Positions 6,289 to 13,075 of a stretch of DNA of 25,545 bases are shown piece after piece. The notes under the pieces are model-generated. The model was not told the DNA's origin. It saw nothing but the letters and a program-made list of their open reading frames with translations, and did no database searches. The position numbers and the translations under genes were made by a program. Numbering within the stretch: position 1 is the first letter of the stretch; every line of letters starts with the position of its first letter. Source of the DNA: a virus; IMG/VR virus record IMGVR_UViG_3300048590_000235, positions 1 to 25,545 of that record; one strand, given 5' to 3'.

Positions 6289-7104
6289 TTATTTCTCCTT
6301 CTTAAATTCTTTGGCTTCCTTCAATGCTCTTTCGAGGACCTCGACAGCAAACCGTTTGCCATAATTCATTTCGCTGTTCGAGCATGGATAATCTGTCGTC
6401 TTCATCTGAGCCCGCATGAGTCTCACCCCGAGAAGGCAGATCGCATCGGCGACATTGATCCCGAGGTTGTCCTTGAATTTTCCATACTCATGGATCTTTG
6501 AGAGCATGCAATTGAGCATGGGCTCGACGTGGCCGCTATGTTCATCCATGTGATCAATAAAATCGTCGTAGGTCATATTCAAAGCCATTGCGACGATCAC
6601 CGCGTTCACTGAATCGGCGAGAGAAAGATCAACCCTCTCCTCGTCGTCTTCATCATCATTGTCGAACTCATCGACATCAGTGCTGCTCGTGATCTCGACA
6701 TCAATGATCTTCCCCTCAGCCATGGCAACCCCAAGATCTGCGAAAGGGTTGGATGCCACAGCTAGCTTATCGCGTTCCGTGACCATGGTGTCCATCGTGG
6801 GACCTGACAGGCGAGCAACAAAGCTCTGTTCGAGCCAAAAGGAAATTTCGTCAAGAAGCCTGGGATTGGTGAGGCTGAATGCAAACTTCTGCTGCGCCTT
6901 TGGAACCAGATCTTTGAGGATTGGCTTGAAGTCTCTCGGCAGAAAAATAGAAAGCATCTTAAGATTCAGGGCTGGACCTTTCCCATCGAACCCCTTAAAG
7001 ACAGCCCCGTTCATTATGGGCTCTCCAAAACCGATCGTCTGTCGAATTGATTCGCGGCTTATAAAGATGGTCCCGTATCTTCGTAGTGATTCAAACGGCG
7101 TCAT
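6289..7104 (-). CDS. Hypothetical two-domain protein with acidic linker (271 aa)
   Basis: ATG 7104 is chosen because AAAGG lies 8 nt upstream; an ATG two codons earlier (7110) sits too close to that site. The protein has an N-terminal domain with mixed strands and helices. A strongly acidic linker (DEFDNDDEDDEERVD) follows, then a helical C-terminal domain containing SLADSVNAVIVAMALNM and ending in a Lys/Glu-rich helix. No known family is recognised. Its size and its place just downstream of recT suggest an early DNA-metabolism role, but nothing in the sequence proves that. Confidence 0.6.
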   Translation of the reverse strand: MTPFESLRRYGTIFISRESIRQTIGFGEPIMNGAVFKGFDGKGPALNLKMLSIFLPRDFKPILKDLVPKAQQKFAFSLTNPRLLDEISFWLEQSFVARLSGPTMDTMVTERDKLAVASNPFADLGVAMAEGKIIDVEITSSTDVDEFDNDDEDDEERVDLSLADSVNAVIVAMALNMTYDDFIDHMDEHSGHVEPMLNCMLSKIHEYGKFKDNLGINVADAICLLGVRLMRAQMKTTDYPCSNSEMNYGKRFAVEVLERALKEAKEFKKEK

Positions 7105-7390
7105 TGACATTACCTTTCTGTCTTGGTTGCAGCTTATCGAACACAGCCATGGCCTTCCTGAAGTCCATTCGACCGAAACCGACATCGGTCAGGACCCCTA
7201 GCTCGCCCATCTGTTTGCATATATCCATCGCGGCGTCAACAGAATCGACCGTCCGGCTTGTCTCCCAGCCACCGCCGAAATCGAGCTTCATGCGCTTCGT
7301 TTGATAATGGGGGTGGCTACCCATCTGAATCACTGCAACGTTGGAAGTCCGGTAGATCGTCTGCCATTGCCATGCAACGCGAGATGACAT
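7091..7390 (-). CDS. Hypothetical protein following an intrinsic terminator (99 aa)
   Basis: ATG 7390 has AAGGGAGA about 8 nt upstream. That ribosome site begins directly after the U-tract of the terminator at 7403-7439, leaving no room for a promoter between them. The protein is soluble. It has a beta-rich N-terminal half (VAWQWQTIYRTSNVAVIQM) and a helical C-terminal half (DAAMDICKQMGELG). It overlaps the next gene by 14 nt. Function is unknown; expression probably depends on terminator read-through. Confidence 0.6.
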   Translation of the reverse strand: MSSRVAWQWQTIYRTSNVAVIQMGSHPHYQTKRMKLDFGGGWETSRTVDSVDAAMDICKQMGELGVLTDVGFGRMDFRKAMAVFDKLQPRQKGNVNDAV

Positions 7391-7402
7391 AAATTTTCTC
7401 CC

Positions 7403-7439
7403 TTAAAAAATAAAGGGCCGGGGGGTCAGATCCCCGGCC
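7403..7439 (-). terminator. Rho-independent terminator after recT (leftward)
   Basis: On the minus strand, GGCCGGGG and CCCCGGCC form a perfect 8-bp GC-rich stem (plus-strand arms 7416-7423 and 7432-7439) with an 8-nt loop. It is followed by a T-rich tract (CTTTATTTTTT). It lies 15 nt after the recT stop. The stem and tail are typical of an intrinsic terminator, and it sits directly before the ribosome site of the next gene. Confidence 0.8.
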
Positions 7440-7454
7440 ATGAACATGATGCGG

Positions 7455-8504
7455 TCAAACGACAAGGACTTCGAGACAAGCTTGCAGAGCCTCGATGTCC
7501 AGGTCTTTGATCATTTCCAATTTTACCCCAAGCGCCTCCTCGAATTCAGCCCGTTTGATCTTGTGAGAAAAATAGAGCTGTTTGATTCGCGCCTGGACCT
7601 CAGAAACCTTGGCCAGCCTCTCAGCTTCCGCCTTGGCTTCCTTCTCTTTTCGCAGAGTCTCCTGGGTCTGTGTTTCGCCGCGCTCATTCTTCTCCGCCGG
7701 CATCTCATGGCTGTGTTCCATGTCGATGGTCGTTGGATCGGTCTGGCGGTCTGAGATCTTGATGATTGATTGATCCACCGCAATCGCCCGACCAATCGTT
7801 TGCTCTGTGCCCTTCGGCGCTCTCTTGCAAAGATCCTTGAGCACAGTCTTGAGAGCCATCGCATCAAAGTGCTCGAACCAGGGACCGCTCCCTGATCTGT
7901 AAGCCTTGCTGTGCTGTCTTGCGTGTTCAATGATGTGAGCCCGTGGCCAGATCTTGAAGTCAAACCCGCCGTGGATCGTTTTGAAATAAGCATAATACTC
8001 GATTGGCTCCAGCCCGATGGGTCTTGAACTCTGCATGACATGCTTGAAATAGGTCTGGCTTCCCTTCTCATACTTCAACTCATCGCCCGGGAACACCTTG
8101 TCGCAGACGATCTCTGAATAGAGCCCGGTGTTGGTCATCAGTTTGGGCCAGCCCATATATCCGATCTGGAAGGTCGCTTCTCCGGCGTATGGAATGATCC
8201 ATGATTCGTTGAGAGCGCCGACCCCAATTTCGAGTCCCATCTGAGCGGCTGTGAACAGCGAGCCCAGAAATGAATCGACACTACAACTGAGAAGCGCCTG
8301 GTTCTTCCTCAAAGTATTCAAAGCCAGAAAGCGCATGCGATCCGTCGTCTGGAGATGGCTCGGCATACAGTATCTGATATTCTCCGAGAGCGACATGATG
8401 ATCTCGGTTATCTCCTGCTCTCTTTTCTTCATCCAATCCGACGACTGCTGCTGTCGATCTCGCGCTTGATCTTTTTGCGGCTGGCTTACGATTATTTTTC
8501 CCAC
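7455..8504 (-). CDS. recT: RecT-family single-strand DNA annealing protein
   Basis: RecT proteins bind single-stranded DNA and anneal complementary strands during phage recombination and replication. The 349-residue frame shows the family core from about residue 60 (LNTLRKNQALLSC, then SLFTAAQMGLEIG). An AYFKTIHGG segment and the helix before KRAPKGTEQ follow. Residues beyond about 270 are charged and helical, and variable in the family. The start is GTG 8504 with GAGAGG upstream. An ATG 24 codons later (8432) has no ribosome site. The first 224 nt overlap the end of the Gp157-like gene in another frame. No partner exonuclease is visible in this window. Confidence 0.9.
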   Translation of the reverse strand: MGKIIVSQPQKDQARDRQQQSSDWMKKREQEITEIIMSLSENIRYCMPSHLQTTDRMRFLALNTLRKNQALLSCSVDSFLGSLFTAAQMGLEIGVGALNESWIIPYAGEATFQIGYMGWPKLMTNTGLYSEIVCDKVFPGDELKYEKGSQTYFKHVMQSSRPIGLEPIEYYAYFKTIHGGFDFKIWPRAHIIEHARQHSKAYRSGSGPWFEHFDAMALKTVLKDLCKRAPKGTEQTIGRAIAVDQSIIKISDRQTDPTTIDMEHSHEMPAEKNERGETQTQETLRKEKEAKAEAERLAKVSEVQARIKQLYFSHKIKRAEFEEALGVKLEMIKDLDIEALQACLEVLVV

Positions 8505-9051
8505 GGGGTTTGTCCTCTCTCACGATGTCGAATTCGGGTTTGACTCTGACGCCGATGCTGGCGATCTGTTCGGCCTTGGCCTTGAGTTCGGGGTCGCTCG
8601 ATTCCAGAGCCTTCGTGATCGCGGTCTTCGACCATTCGTATTTCACTCGGACCAGATCGCCGTAGATGACCCGATGTTTCGGCAGGCACTCCATGCCCTC
8701 TTTGATCTCGCAGTATTCATCGGCTCGCATCTTGATCAGATATTCATTGCCCGTGAACATCTGAAAGCCATTGGACTCCATGGCCCATTTGAGATGGCGC
8801 ATAAACGAATCGAGGTTTGATTGGACTGATTTTTTCTGGGCGGTGAATCGTTTGACGAGATCGTCGAAGTGCTGAAGCTGGAGGGTGAGCTTATCGTGGA
8901 TGTACTTGTACGAATCGACTTTCAGTTTTCCTGCTTCCATAAGGGCGTCTTGCTCGTCCCAATTGATAGCATAGAGCGCATCGTCGGCTTCATTCAGGGC
9001 GCGGAGAAGCTGATGCAGAGGCTTCTCAGACGCGAGTTCAAGCGAACTCAT
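8281..9051 (-). CDS. Siphovirus Gp157-like protein
   Basis: The first ~170 residues match the Gp157 family known from many phages. They include a helical, coiled N-terminus (LLRALNEADDALYAINWDE), a long helix (LQLQHFDDLVKRFTAQKK), the MRHLKWAMESNGF segment, and a beta part around VIYGDLVRVKYEW. Gp157 proteins commonly sit beside RecT- or Erf-type annealing proteins, as here; early work linked one to phage resistance, but the molecular role is unclear. ATG 9051 has AAAGGAG 9 nt upstream. The last ~74 residues overlap recT and look like low-complexity read-through, making the protein longer than usual for the family. Confidence 0.75.
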   Translation of the reverse strand: MSSLELASEKPLHQLLRALNEADDALYAINWDEQDALMEAGKLKVDSYKYIHDKLTLQLQHFDDLVKRFTAQKKSVQSNLDSFMRHLKWAMESNGFQMFTGNEYLIKMRADEYCEIKEGMECLPKHRVIYGDLVRVKYEWSKTAITKALESSDPELKAKAEQIASIGVRVKPEFDIVREDKPRGKNNRKPAAKRSSARSTAAVVGLDEEKRAGDNRDHHVALGEYQILYAEPSPDDGSHALSGFEYFEEEPGASQL

Positions 9052-9187
9052 GATCTTGTTCTCCTTTCAAAGAGATGGTTTTGACCAGGGCCGAAGTGCC
9101 CGATTTGAATCGCTGGATCATATCAATTAAAGAGAGAGAAGAAAAGATCAAAGACAGATGGGACAAGGGTTTGATGGCGAGATGATC

Positions 9188-9223
9188 TGATCAATTGATC
9201 AAGACCAGATCGAAATGATCTGG
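9188..9223. repeat. Two adjacent palindromes in a short intergenic gap
   Basis: TGATCAATTGATCA (9188-9201) is a perfect 14-bp palindrome. It is followed by CCAGATC (9205-9211) and GATCTGG (9217-9223), a 7-bp inverted repeat with a 5-nt loop. Both lie in the 148-nt gap between the 63-residue gene (ends 9233) and the Gp157-like gene (start 9051). They could be protein-binding sites or a processing hairpin. No U-run follows on either strand. Confidence 0.5.
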
Positions 9224-9232
9224 CCTCTCTAA

Positions 9233-9424
9233 TCAATCCTGGTGGGCTTTTCGGATCTTGAGAATATCACGAGCCACCACGGCTGGGCTTTTCTCGAAAA
9301 GGTCTGCGATCAATACTGTTGTGATATAACCTGCGATCGTCTTCGCTGAGAGAGCCATGGGTGAGCCCGAATCATCATTCAGAGCTATCCAAAGGACTGC
9401 CTCGCGGTATAGATCTTTCTTCAT
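9233..9424 (-). CDS. Hypothetical helical protein (63 aa)
   Basis: ATG 9424 has AGAGG about 9 nt upstream. The gene starts only 18 nt beyond the U-tract of the terminator at 9443-9480. The protein is helical throughout, with ALSAKTIAGYITTVLIADLF and a final basic helix (VARDILKIRKAHQD). No motif is recognised. Expression probably depends on read-through of the upstream terminator. Confidence 0.5.
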   Translation of the reverse strand: MKKDLYREAVLWIALNDDSGSPMALSAKTIAGYITTVLIADLFEKSPAVVARDILKIRKAHQD

Positions 9425-9442
9425 TTTGATGGCCTCTGGTTG

Positions 9443-9480
9443 AAAAAAGAGACCGGAGGAAGTGATTCCCCCCGATCTCT
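9443..9480 (-). terminator. Rho-independent terminator (leftward)
   Basis: On the minus strand a long hairpin pairs AGAGATCGGGGGGAA with TTCCTCCGGTCTCT. It has about 14 pairs including two wobbles, one bulged G and a 4-nt loop. A run of six T follows. It begins about 10 nt after the stop of the 269-residue gene. The geometry is typical of an intrinsic terminator. Confidence 0.8.
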
Positions 9481-9490
9481 GGAGTCGTGT

Positions 9491-10300
9491 TCAACCGATC
9501 TTTTCGACCGGGAACCCATGATGTTCAAGCCAGGATAGCGCGCGATGGGTGTTATATTCCCAATCTATTTCTTCAAACCCATCAAGCTCGAAAGCCTTGG
9601 CGTAGACCTTTCTGGGCGCGAGCTGCACGCCATCAATCGTCACCGCCCAGACGGCAAGGTTCTGAGGGGTTTTCGCAAGAGCCTTTGCGGCTCTCTTGAT
9701 CAGATCGGGACCGACCCGCAATTCGTCATCGTCGAGTCGATGGGTCTGATAGCCCTTTTCGACTTTCTTGTTGGTCGGATCTTCGGGGTCATTGATCCGA
9801 GCCTCGATCGTCTGCATGAGATAGCCGGAAGGGTTCTTCTTCCCATCGACTATCTCGACGAGTTGGGCGGCTCTGGCCAGCAGGGCCCGAAGTTCGTTCA
9901 TCGTCGCGTCAGGGTTTTTGCCATCGGGCAGAGATGCCTTGACGTCTTCGAGCAGAACCTCGGCGGCCAGTGAGCTTTCTGATGGCTCTTTGGCTTTCTT
10001 GGAAGTGACCTTCTTCTTTGGTTCGACTTGAGCAGCGGCGATCTTTGCGGAAGCTTTCTTCTTGGACATTGGGTTCTCCTTTGAACATGAGTCCGTTATG
10101 GAATCACGGGCATTAGGCCCGATGATCTTTGGTTGTCGATCTTTCAGAATCGGAGCGATCTTGATCTCTGCCAGAATCTTCTCGGCTCTTGCCTTCGTCG
10201 AATAGGTGCCGAAAGTGACCCAGCCGTAGACGAATGATCGAGTCGCGCTATCCCATTGGGGTTCGCCGAGGCAAACGATCTGCCAGGGTTTCTGTTTCAT
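9491..10300 (-). CDS. Hypothetical Lys/Ala-rich protein, possible fusion or dual start (269 aa)
   Basis: The first ATG (10300) overlaps the preceding stop (ATGA) but has a weak ribosome site. The first 77 residues look like a small separate domain (KPWQIVCLGEPQW, YGWVTFGTYSTKARAEKI). An in-frame ATG at 10069 (M78) has AAAGGAG 7 nt upstream and begins a Lys/Ala-rich segment (MSKKKASAKIAAAQVEPKKK) like a histone-like tail. A helical part follows, then a beta-rich C-terminus (AVWAVTIDGVQLAPRK). Probably two products arise from one frame, or two ancestral genes lost the stop between them. Function is unknown; the basic tail suggests nucleic-acid contact. Confidence 0.6.
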   Translation of the reverse strand: MKQKPWQIVCLGEPQWDSATRSFVYGWVTFGTYSTKARAEKILAEIKIAPILKDRQPKIIGPNARDSITDSCSKENPMSKKKASAKIAAAQVEPKKKVTSKKAKEPSESSLAAEVLLEDVKASLPDGKNPDATMNELRALLARAAQLVEIVDGKKNPSGYLMQTIEARINDPEDPTNKKVEKGYQTHRLDDDELRVGPDLIKRAAKALAKTPQNLAVWAVTIDGVQLAPRKVYAKAFELDGFEEIDWEYNTHRALSWLEHHGFPVEKIG

Positions 10301-10527
10301 TCTGTGACTTTCAGGAAGTTCTCAATCATGATGTCAGGGTCGCGTTTGATCATGTTGTTGTTGAGAAGGTATTGCAGAACCTTGCGGATCTGAACCCAGT
10401 CTTTGACTTCAAAATGTTCTCTGACAGCGGCAACGATCTGATGCCATTCGGCTTGAGGATTGACAGTGTTCATTATGATGTTGGCAACGGTTTCAGAGTC
10501 GTGAGTCAAAGTAAATTTTTTCTTCAT
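10297..10527 (-). CDS. Hypothetical protein, winged-helix-like pattern (76 aa)
   Basis: ATG 10527 has GGAG about 8 nt upstream, and both ends make ATGA overlaps with neighbours. The protein shows helix-turn-helix-like spacing: HQIVAAVREHFEVKDWVQIRKVLQYLLNNNMI, then a strand-like end (read here in two parts, HQIVAAVREHF and VQIRKVLQYLLNNNM). This recalls a small winged-helix or DNA-binding fold, but no family can be assigned. It is near the promoter-proximal end of the leftward operon, where early regulators are often found. Confidence 0.55.
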   Translation of the reverse strand: MKKKFTLTHDSETVANIIMNTVNPQAEWHQIVAAVREHFEVKDWVQIRKVLQYLLNNNMIKRDPDIMIENFLKVTE

Positions 10528-10619
10528 GGGTTTTCTCCGTTTTTCGGGGCGGCTTCATCGCCGCCCATGTAGATCTTATCGGGTGTTCTGTCGATTCTCG
10601 TGACCGAAAAATCGGTCAT
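10524..10619 (-). CDS. Microprotein (31 aa)
   Basis: A 31-codon frame starts at ATG 10619-10617, overlapping the TGA of the upstream gene, and its own TGA overlaps the next start. It thus forms a perfect ATGA-ATGA link. The peptide begins MTDFSVTRIDRTPDKIYMGG. Two hairpins lie inside the frame: TGACCGA-aaaa-TCGGTCA (10601-10618) and GGGCGGC-ttcatc-GCCGCCC (near 10550). The double coupling argues for translation, but the hairpins could instead mean that the stretch is a regulatory leader. Confidence 0.45.
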   Translation of the reverse strand: MTDFSVTRIDRTPDKIYMGGDEAAPKNGENP

Positions 10620-10786
10620 TCTGTGATTTCGTCGGCTTTCATTTCGGCAAAGACTTCAAGGCATTTCCGCATGAAGCTGATCTGATCTTCGCTATCTTCC
10701 ATCAGACCCTCGTCCACAGAGTCCGAAACGAAGGCTTTGAATTCTTCGACCAGGGCAAGCATTTGTTTCTTTTGAAAGTCGTTCAT
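10616..10786 (-). CDS. Small acidic protein, first gene of the leftward operon (56 aa)
   Basis: The frame opens at ATG 10786 with AAAGG about 9 nt upstream, and ends in an ATGA overlap. The product is acidic and almost entirely helical (MNDFQKKQMLALVEEFKAF, then FMRKCLEVFAEMK). No family is recognised. As the first gene after the divergent control region it would be transcribed first from the leftward promoter, a usual place for small host-takeover or regulatory proteins; that role is only inferred. Confidence 0.6.
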   Translation of the reverse strand: MNDFQKKQMLALVEEFKAFVSDSVDEGLMEDSEDQISFMRKCLEVFAEMKADEITE

Positions 10787-10978
10787 ATTTTCGGGCCTTT
10801 CTTTCTGTGGATCACAAGGGGGATCTGTTATTCATCTCTCACAACCTACATATCTCTTATCGGCTGATTGGCAGAAATCGTTAGCGAAAACGGTTACTTA
10901 CCGAATACCATTGGTCTTTTGACATAGGTTTAATCATACTCTGACAAACACCCAATGAAATCGGAGGCTTAAAAACCT
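10787..10978. promoter_or_regulatory. Divergent control region between early-type and late-type operons
   Basis: These 192 nt separate the leftward operon from the rightward cassette and structural operon, so both promoters should lie here. TTGACA occurs at 10919-10924 on the plus strand as a perfect -35 element, but no good -10 follows at normal spacing. A phage-encoded activator or a non-sigma70 promoter is possible. TGACA recurs at 10920-10924 and 10942-10946, 22 bases apart. CGGT-tactt-ACCG (10891-10903) is a small palindrome that could be an operator. The local base composition is more A/T-rich than the flanking genes. Confidence 0.5.
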
Positions 10979-11542
10979 ATGGCCATGGAGATCGTGCATC
11001 GTGATCTTTCGTCACTAATCCCCTACGCGAACAACCCTCGGGTCAACGATCACGCGGTTGATCAGATGATCGCGGTCATCGAAGAATTCGGGTTCAAAAT
11101 TCCGATGCTCGCTCGATCGAATGGCGAGATCGTCGATGGGCATTTGCGATTCAAAGCCGCGACCAAGATGGGATTGCCCGAGGTCCCGGTGATTCTCGTC
11201 GATGATTGGTCTGAGGCTCAGATCAAAGCCGCTCGCCTCGTCATCAACAAATCAGTGTCATGGGCTGAGTGGGACAATCATAAACTCAAAGATGAGTTTG
11301 CTGCATTGCAGGCACTCGACTTTGATCTGAACTTCACCGGCTTCAATCAATCCGAGCGCGATCTCATTATGAAAGGCTGGGAGTCTGATCACGAGGGCCT
11401 GAGCAAGATCAAAGAGAACGAGGACGGGATTCCCGTGAAGATCACTCTGACCGTGCCGCAGGCAATGAAGCAGGAGATCAAGGATTGGCTAGAGGGCATG
11501 ATCGAAGATAGCGAGTATGTCCATGACATCAAACTTTCCTAA
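10979..11542 (+). CDS. ParB/sulfiredoxin-fold domain protein (187 aa)
   Basis: The N-terminal ~100 residues match the ParB N-terminal (ParB/Srx) fold. LIPYANNPRVND carries the N-P-R motif, the middle has the FKIPMLARSNGEIVDGH stretch, and DGHLRFKAA replaces the GERR/GHRR-type motif. Proteins with this fold bind nucleotides, and some phage members are nucleases or lie beside DNA-modification genes. The C-terminal part is charged and helical. ATG 10979 has CGGAGG about 11 nt upstream. The gene overlaps dpdA by 26 nt, so it is the first gene of the modification cassette. Whether it acts in modification, DNA recognition or packaging is unknown. Confidence 0.8.
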   Translation: MAMEIVHRDLSSLIPYANNPRVNDHAVDQMIAVIEEFGFKIPMLARSNGEIVDGHLRFKAATKMGLPEVPVILVDDWSEAQIKAARLVINKSVSWAEWDNHKLKDEFAALQALDFDLNFTGFNQSERDLIMKGWESDHEGLSKIKENEDGIPVKITLTVPQAMKQEIKDWLEGMIEDSEYVHDIKLS

Positions 11543-12383
11543 GCTGAACCTTCTCTGCGCTTATCCATATTTCAAGCAGCCGGTCATCGAAGTGATGAAG
11601 AGCCGCACCTTTCAGGAGAACACCAACGTGCTCGTGGACTCTGGCGCGTTCACGGCATGGAAGGCCGGCAAGCCGATTCGCCTGCAAGACTATCTGAGGT
11701 TTCTCGATTCACTTCCGTATCAGCCCTTTGGCTATTTCATGCTGGATGTCATCGGGCAGCCGGATCAGACCCGCGCGAACTACTCGCAGATGTATGAACT
11801 GGGCTATCGACCCATCCCGATTTTCACGCGCGGCGAGGACTTCGACGAACTCGAAAACTACTACGAGCGCACCGACTATGTTGGGGTGGGCGGGCTCGTG
11901 AAGACCCCAGGTGCTCAAGGATTCGTCAAGCGGATCATGCAGAAGATCAATGGGCGCAAGGTTCATCTTCTTGGCTTTACGAATCAGGTCCTTCTGAAAG
12001 CAACCCGCCCATACTCTGTCGATGCCTCCTCATGGTCGGCTGCGCTCACCTATGCTCGGCTGGCTATCTATGTCGGCAATGGTCGATGGATCTCACTCGG
12101 CAAGAAGGATTTTCAGAAGCAACCCAAGCCGGAAGTTCTTGCAGCGCTTTCACGTTATGACGTAGATTACCTCGATCTTGCCAAACAAAAAAACTGGCGT
12201 AACAGCGGCAAAGGTGATGTTGCAATCGAGCATCTAACCTTTCGATCGTTCATCCGTTACGCGACCGACATCGAGCGGGCTATCGGCACGAAATACTTTC
12301 TGGCCATCGCCTCTGACTGGCAAGCAAAGCTGGCTTTGGACGCCTACCTGTGGGCGAAAGAAAAATATGGAGGTTCGACATGA
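11517..12383 (+). CDS. dpdA: DpdA-like DNA deazaguanine transglycosylase
   Basis: DpdA proteins are relatives of tRNA-guanine transglycosylase (TGT) that exchange guanine in DNA for a 7-deazaguanine base. This 288-residue protein shows the TGT-like landmarks in order. LVDSGAFTAW (D41) matches the D-S-G-G-F segment with its catalytic Asp, GVGGLV (123-128) the substrate-binding glycines, and SVDASSW (D169) the position of the nucleophilic Asp. The four-ligand zinc site of bacterial TGT is absent: only one cysteine (C14) is present. It is followed without gap by queC, queD, queE and folE, the genes for making preQ0, which strongly supports the assignment. ATG 11517 or 11523 could be the start; neither has a strong ribosome site. 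Confidence 0.88.
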   Translation: MSMTSNFPKLNLLCAYPYFKQPVIEVMKSRTFQENTNVLVDSGAFTAWKAGKPIRLQDYLRFLDSLPYQPFGYFMLDVIGQPDQTRANYSQMYELGYRPIPIFTRGEDFDELENYYERTDYVGVGGLVKTPGAQGFVKRIMQKINGRKVHLLGFTNQVLLKATRPYSVDASSWSAALTYARLAIYVGNGRWISLGKKDFQKQPKPEVLAALSRYDVDYLDLAKQKNWRNSGKGDVAIEHLTFRSFIRYATDIERAIGTKYFLAIASDWQAKLALDAYLWAKEKYGGST

Positions 12384-13072
12384 AGCGTCTTGTATTGCTA
12401 AGCGGCGGCATGGACTCATCAACGGTTCTGGGCTATGTGCGGTCGATCGCTCTCAAGGGCGAAGAGATCGCGGCCCTCTCATTCGAGTATGGCAGCAAGC
12501 ACAATGAAGCGGAGTGGGAAGCGGCTCAGAACGTGGCACATTTCTATGGTGTGGAGATCGACCGCGTGCATCTCGACTTCATCGCGCGTCTGTTCAAGTC
12601 TGACCTGCTGGCTTCCGGAGAGGAGGTCCCGGAGGGTCACTATGCCGACGACTCCATGAAAAAAACCGTGGTCCCTTTCCGCAACGGGATCATGCTTGCG
12701 ATCGCGGCTGGCTATGCAGAGAGCAATGGCTATCAGGAAATCTACCTAGCAAACCATGCCGGGGATCACACGATCTACCCCGACTGTCGGCCTGAGTTCA
12801 CGGAAGCGATGCACATGGCTGTGAAGCATGGGACCTGGGCGGGCATCGAATTCGTTGCGCCGTTCATGAATCTCAGCAAGGCGACGATCTGCAAGCTCGG
12901 GGTGTCGCTCGGGGTCCCGCTCGATCTCACGTGGTCATGTTATAAAGGCGGGGATGTGCATTGCGGGGTCTGTGGCACCTGCCATGAGCGCAGAGAGGCT
13001 TTCATGCTCGCGGGCGTCGACGACCCTACCGAGTATCTTGAAACGCCTCCCTTGCCTGCTGTGGGGGCCTGA
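12380..13072 (+). CDS. queC: 7-cyano-7-deazaguanine (preQ0) synthase QueC
   Basis: QueC converts 7-carboxy-7-deazaguanine to preQ0 using ammonia and ATP. The 230-residue protein opens with the pyrophosphatase P-loop SGGMDSS (residues 8-14). It ends with the zinc-binding cysteines C187, C195, C198 and C201. Length is normal for QueC, with no fused glutamine amidotransferase domain, so it is not the Gat-QueC form linked to archaeosine-type bases. The start at ATG 12380 overlaps the dpdA stop (ATGA) and has GGAGG about 8 nt upstream. A longer frame to 12350 would overlap dpdA. The enzyme is cytoplasmic. Confidence 0.95.
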   Translation: MKRLVLLSGGMDSSTVLGYVRSIALKGEEIAALSFEYGSKHNEAEWEAAQNVAHFYGVEIDRVHLDFIARLFKSDLLASGEEVPEGHYADDSMKKTVVPFRNGIMLAIAAGYAESNGYQEIYLANHAGDHTIYPDCRPEFTEAMHMAVKHGTWAGIEFVAPFMNLSKATICKLGVSLGVPLDLTWSCYKGGDVHCGVCGTCHERREAFMLAGVDDPTEYLETPPLPAVGA

Positions 13073-13075
13073 GCC

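Noticed and set aside
7523-8071. Leftward frame (182 codons) inside recT
   Set aside because: It is in another frame of a recognised RecT gene and is Arg/Ser-rich, typical of a shadow translation.
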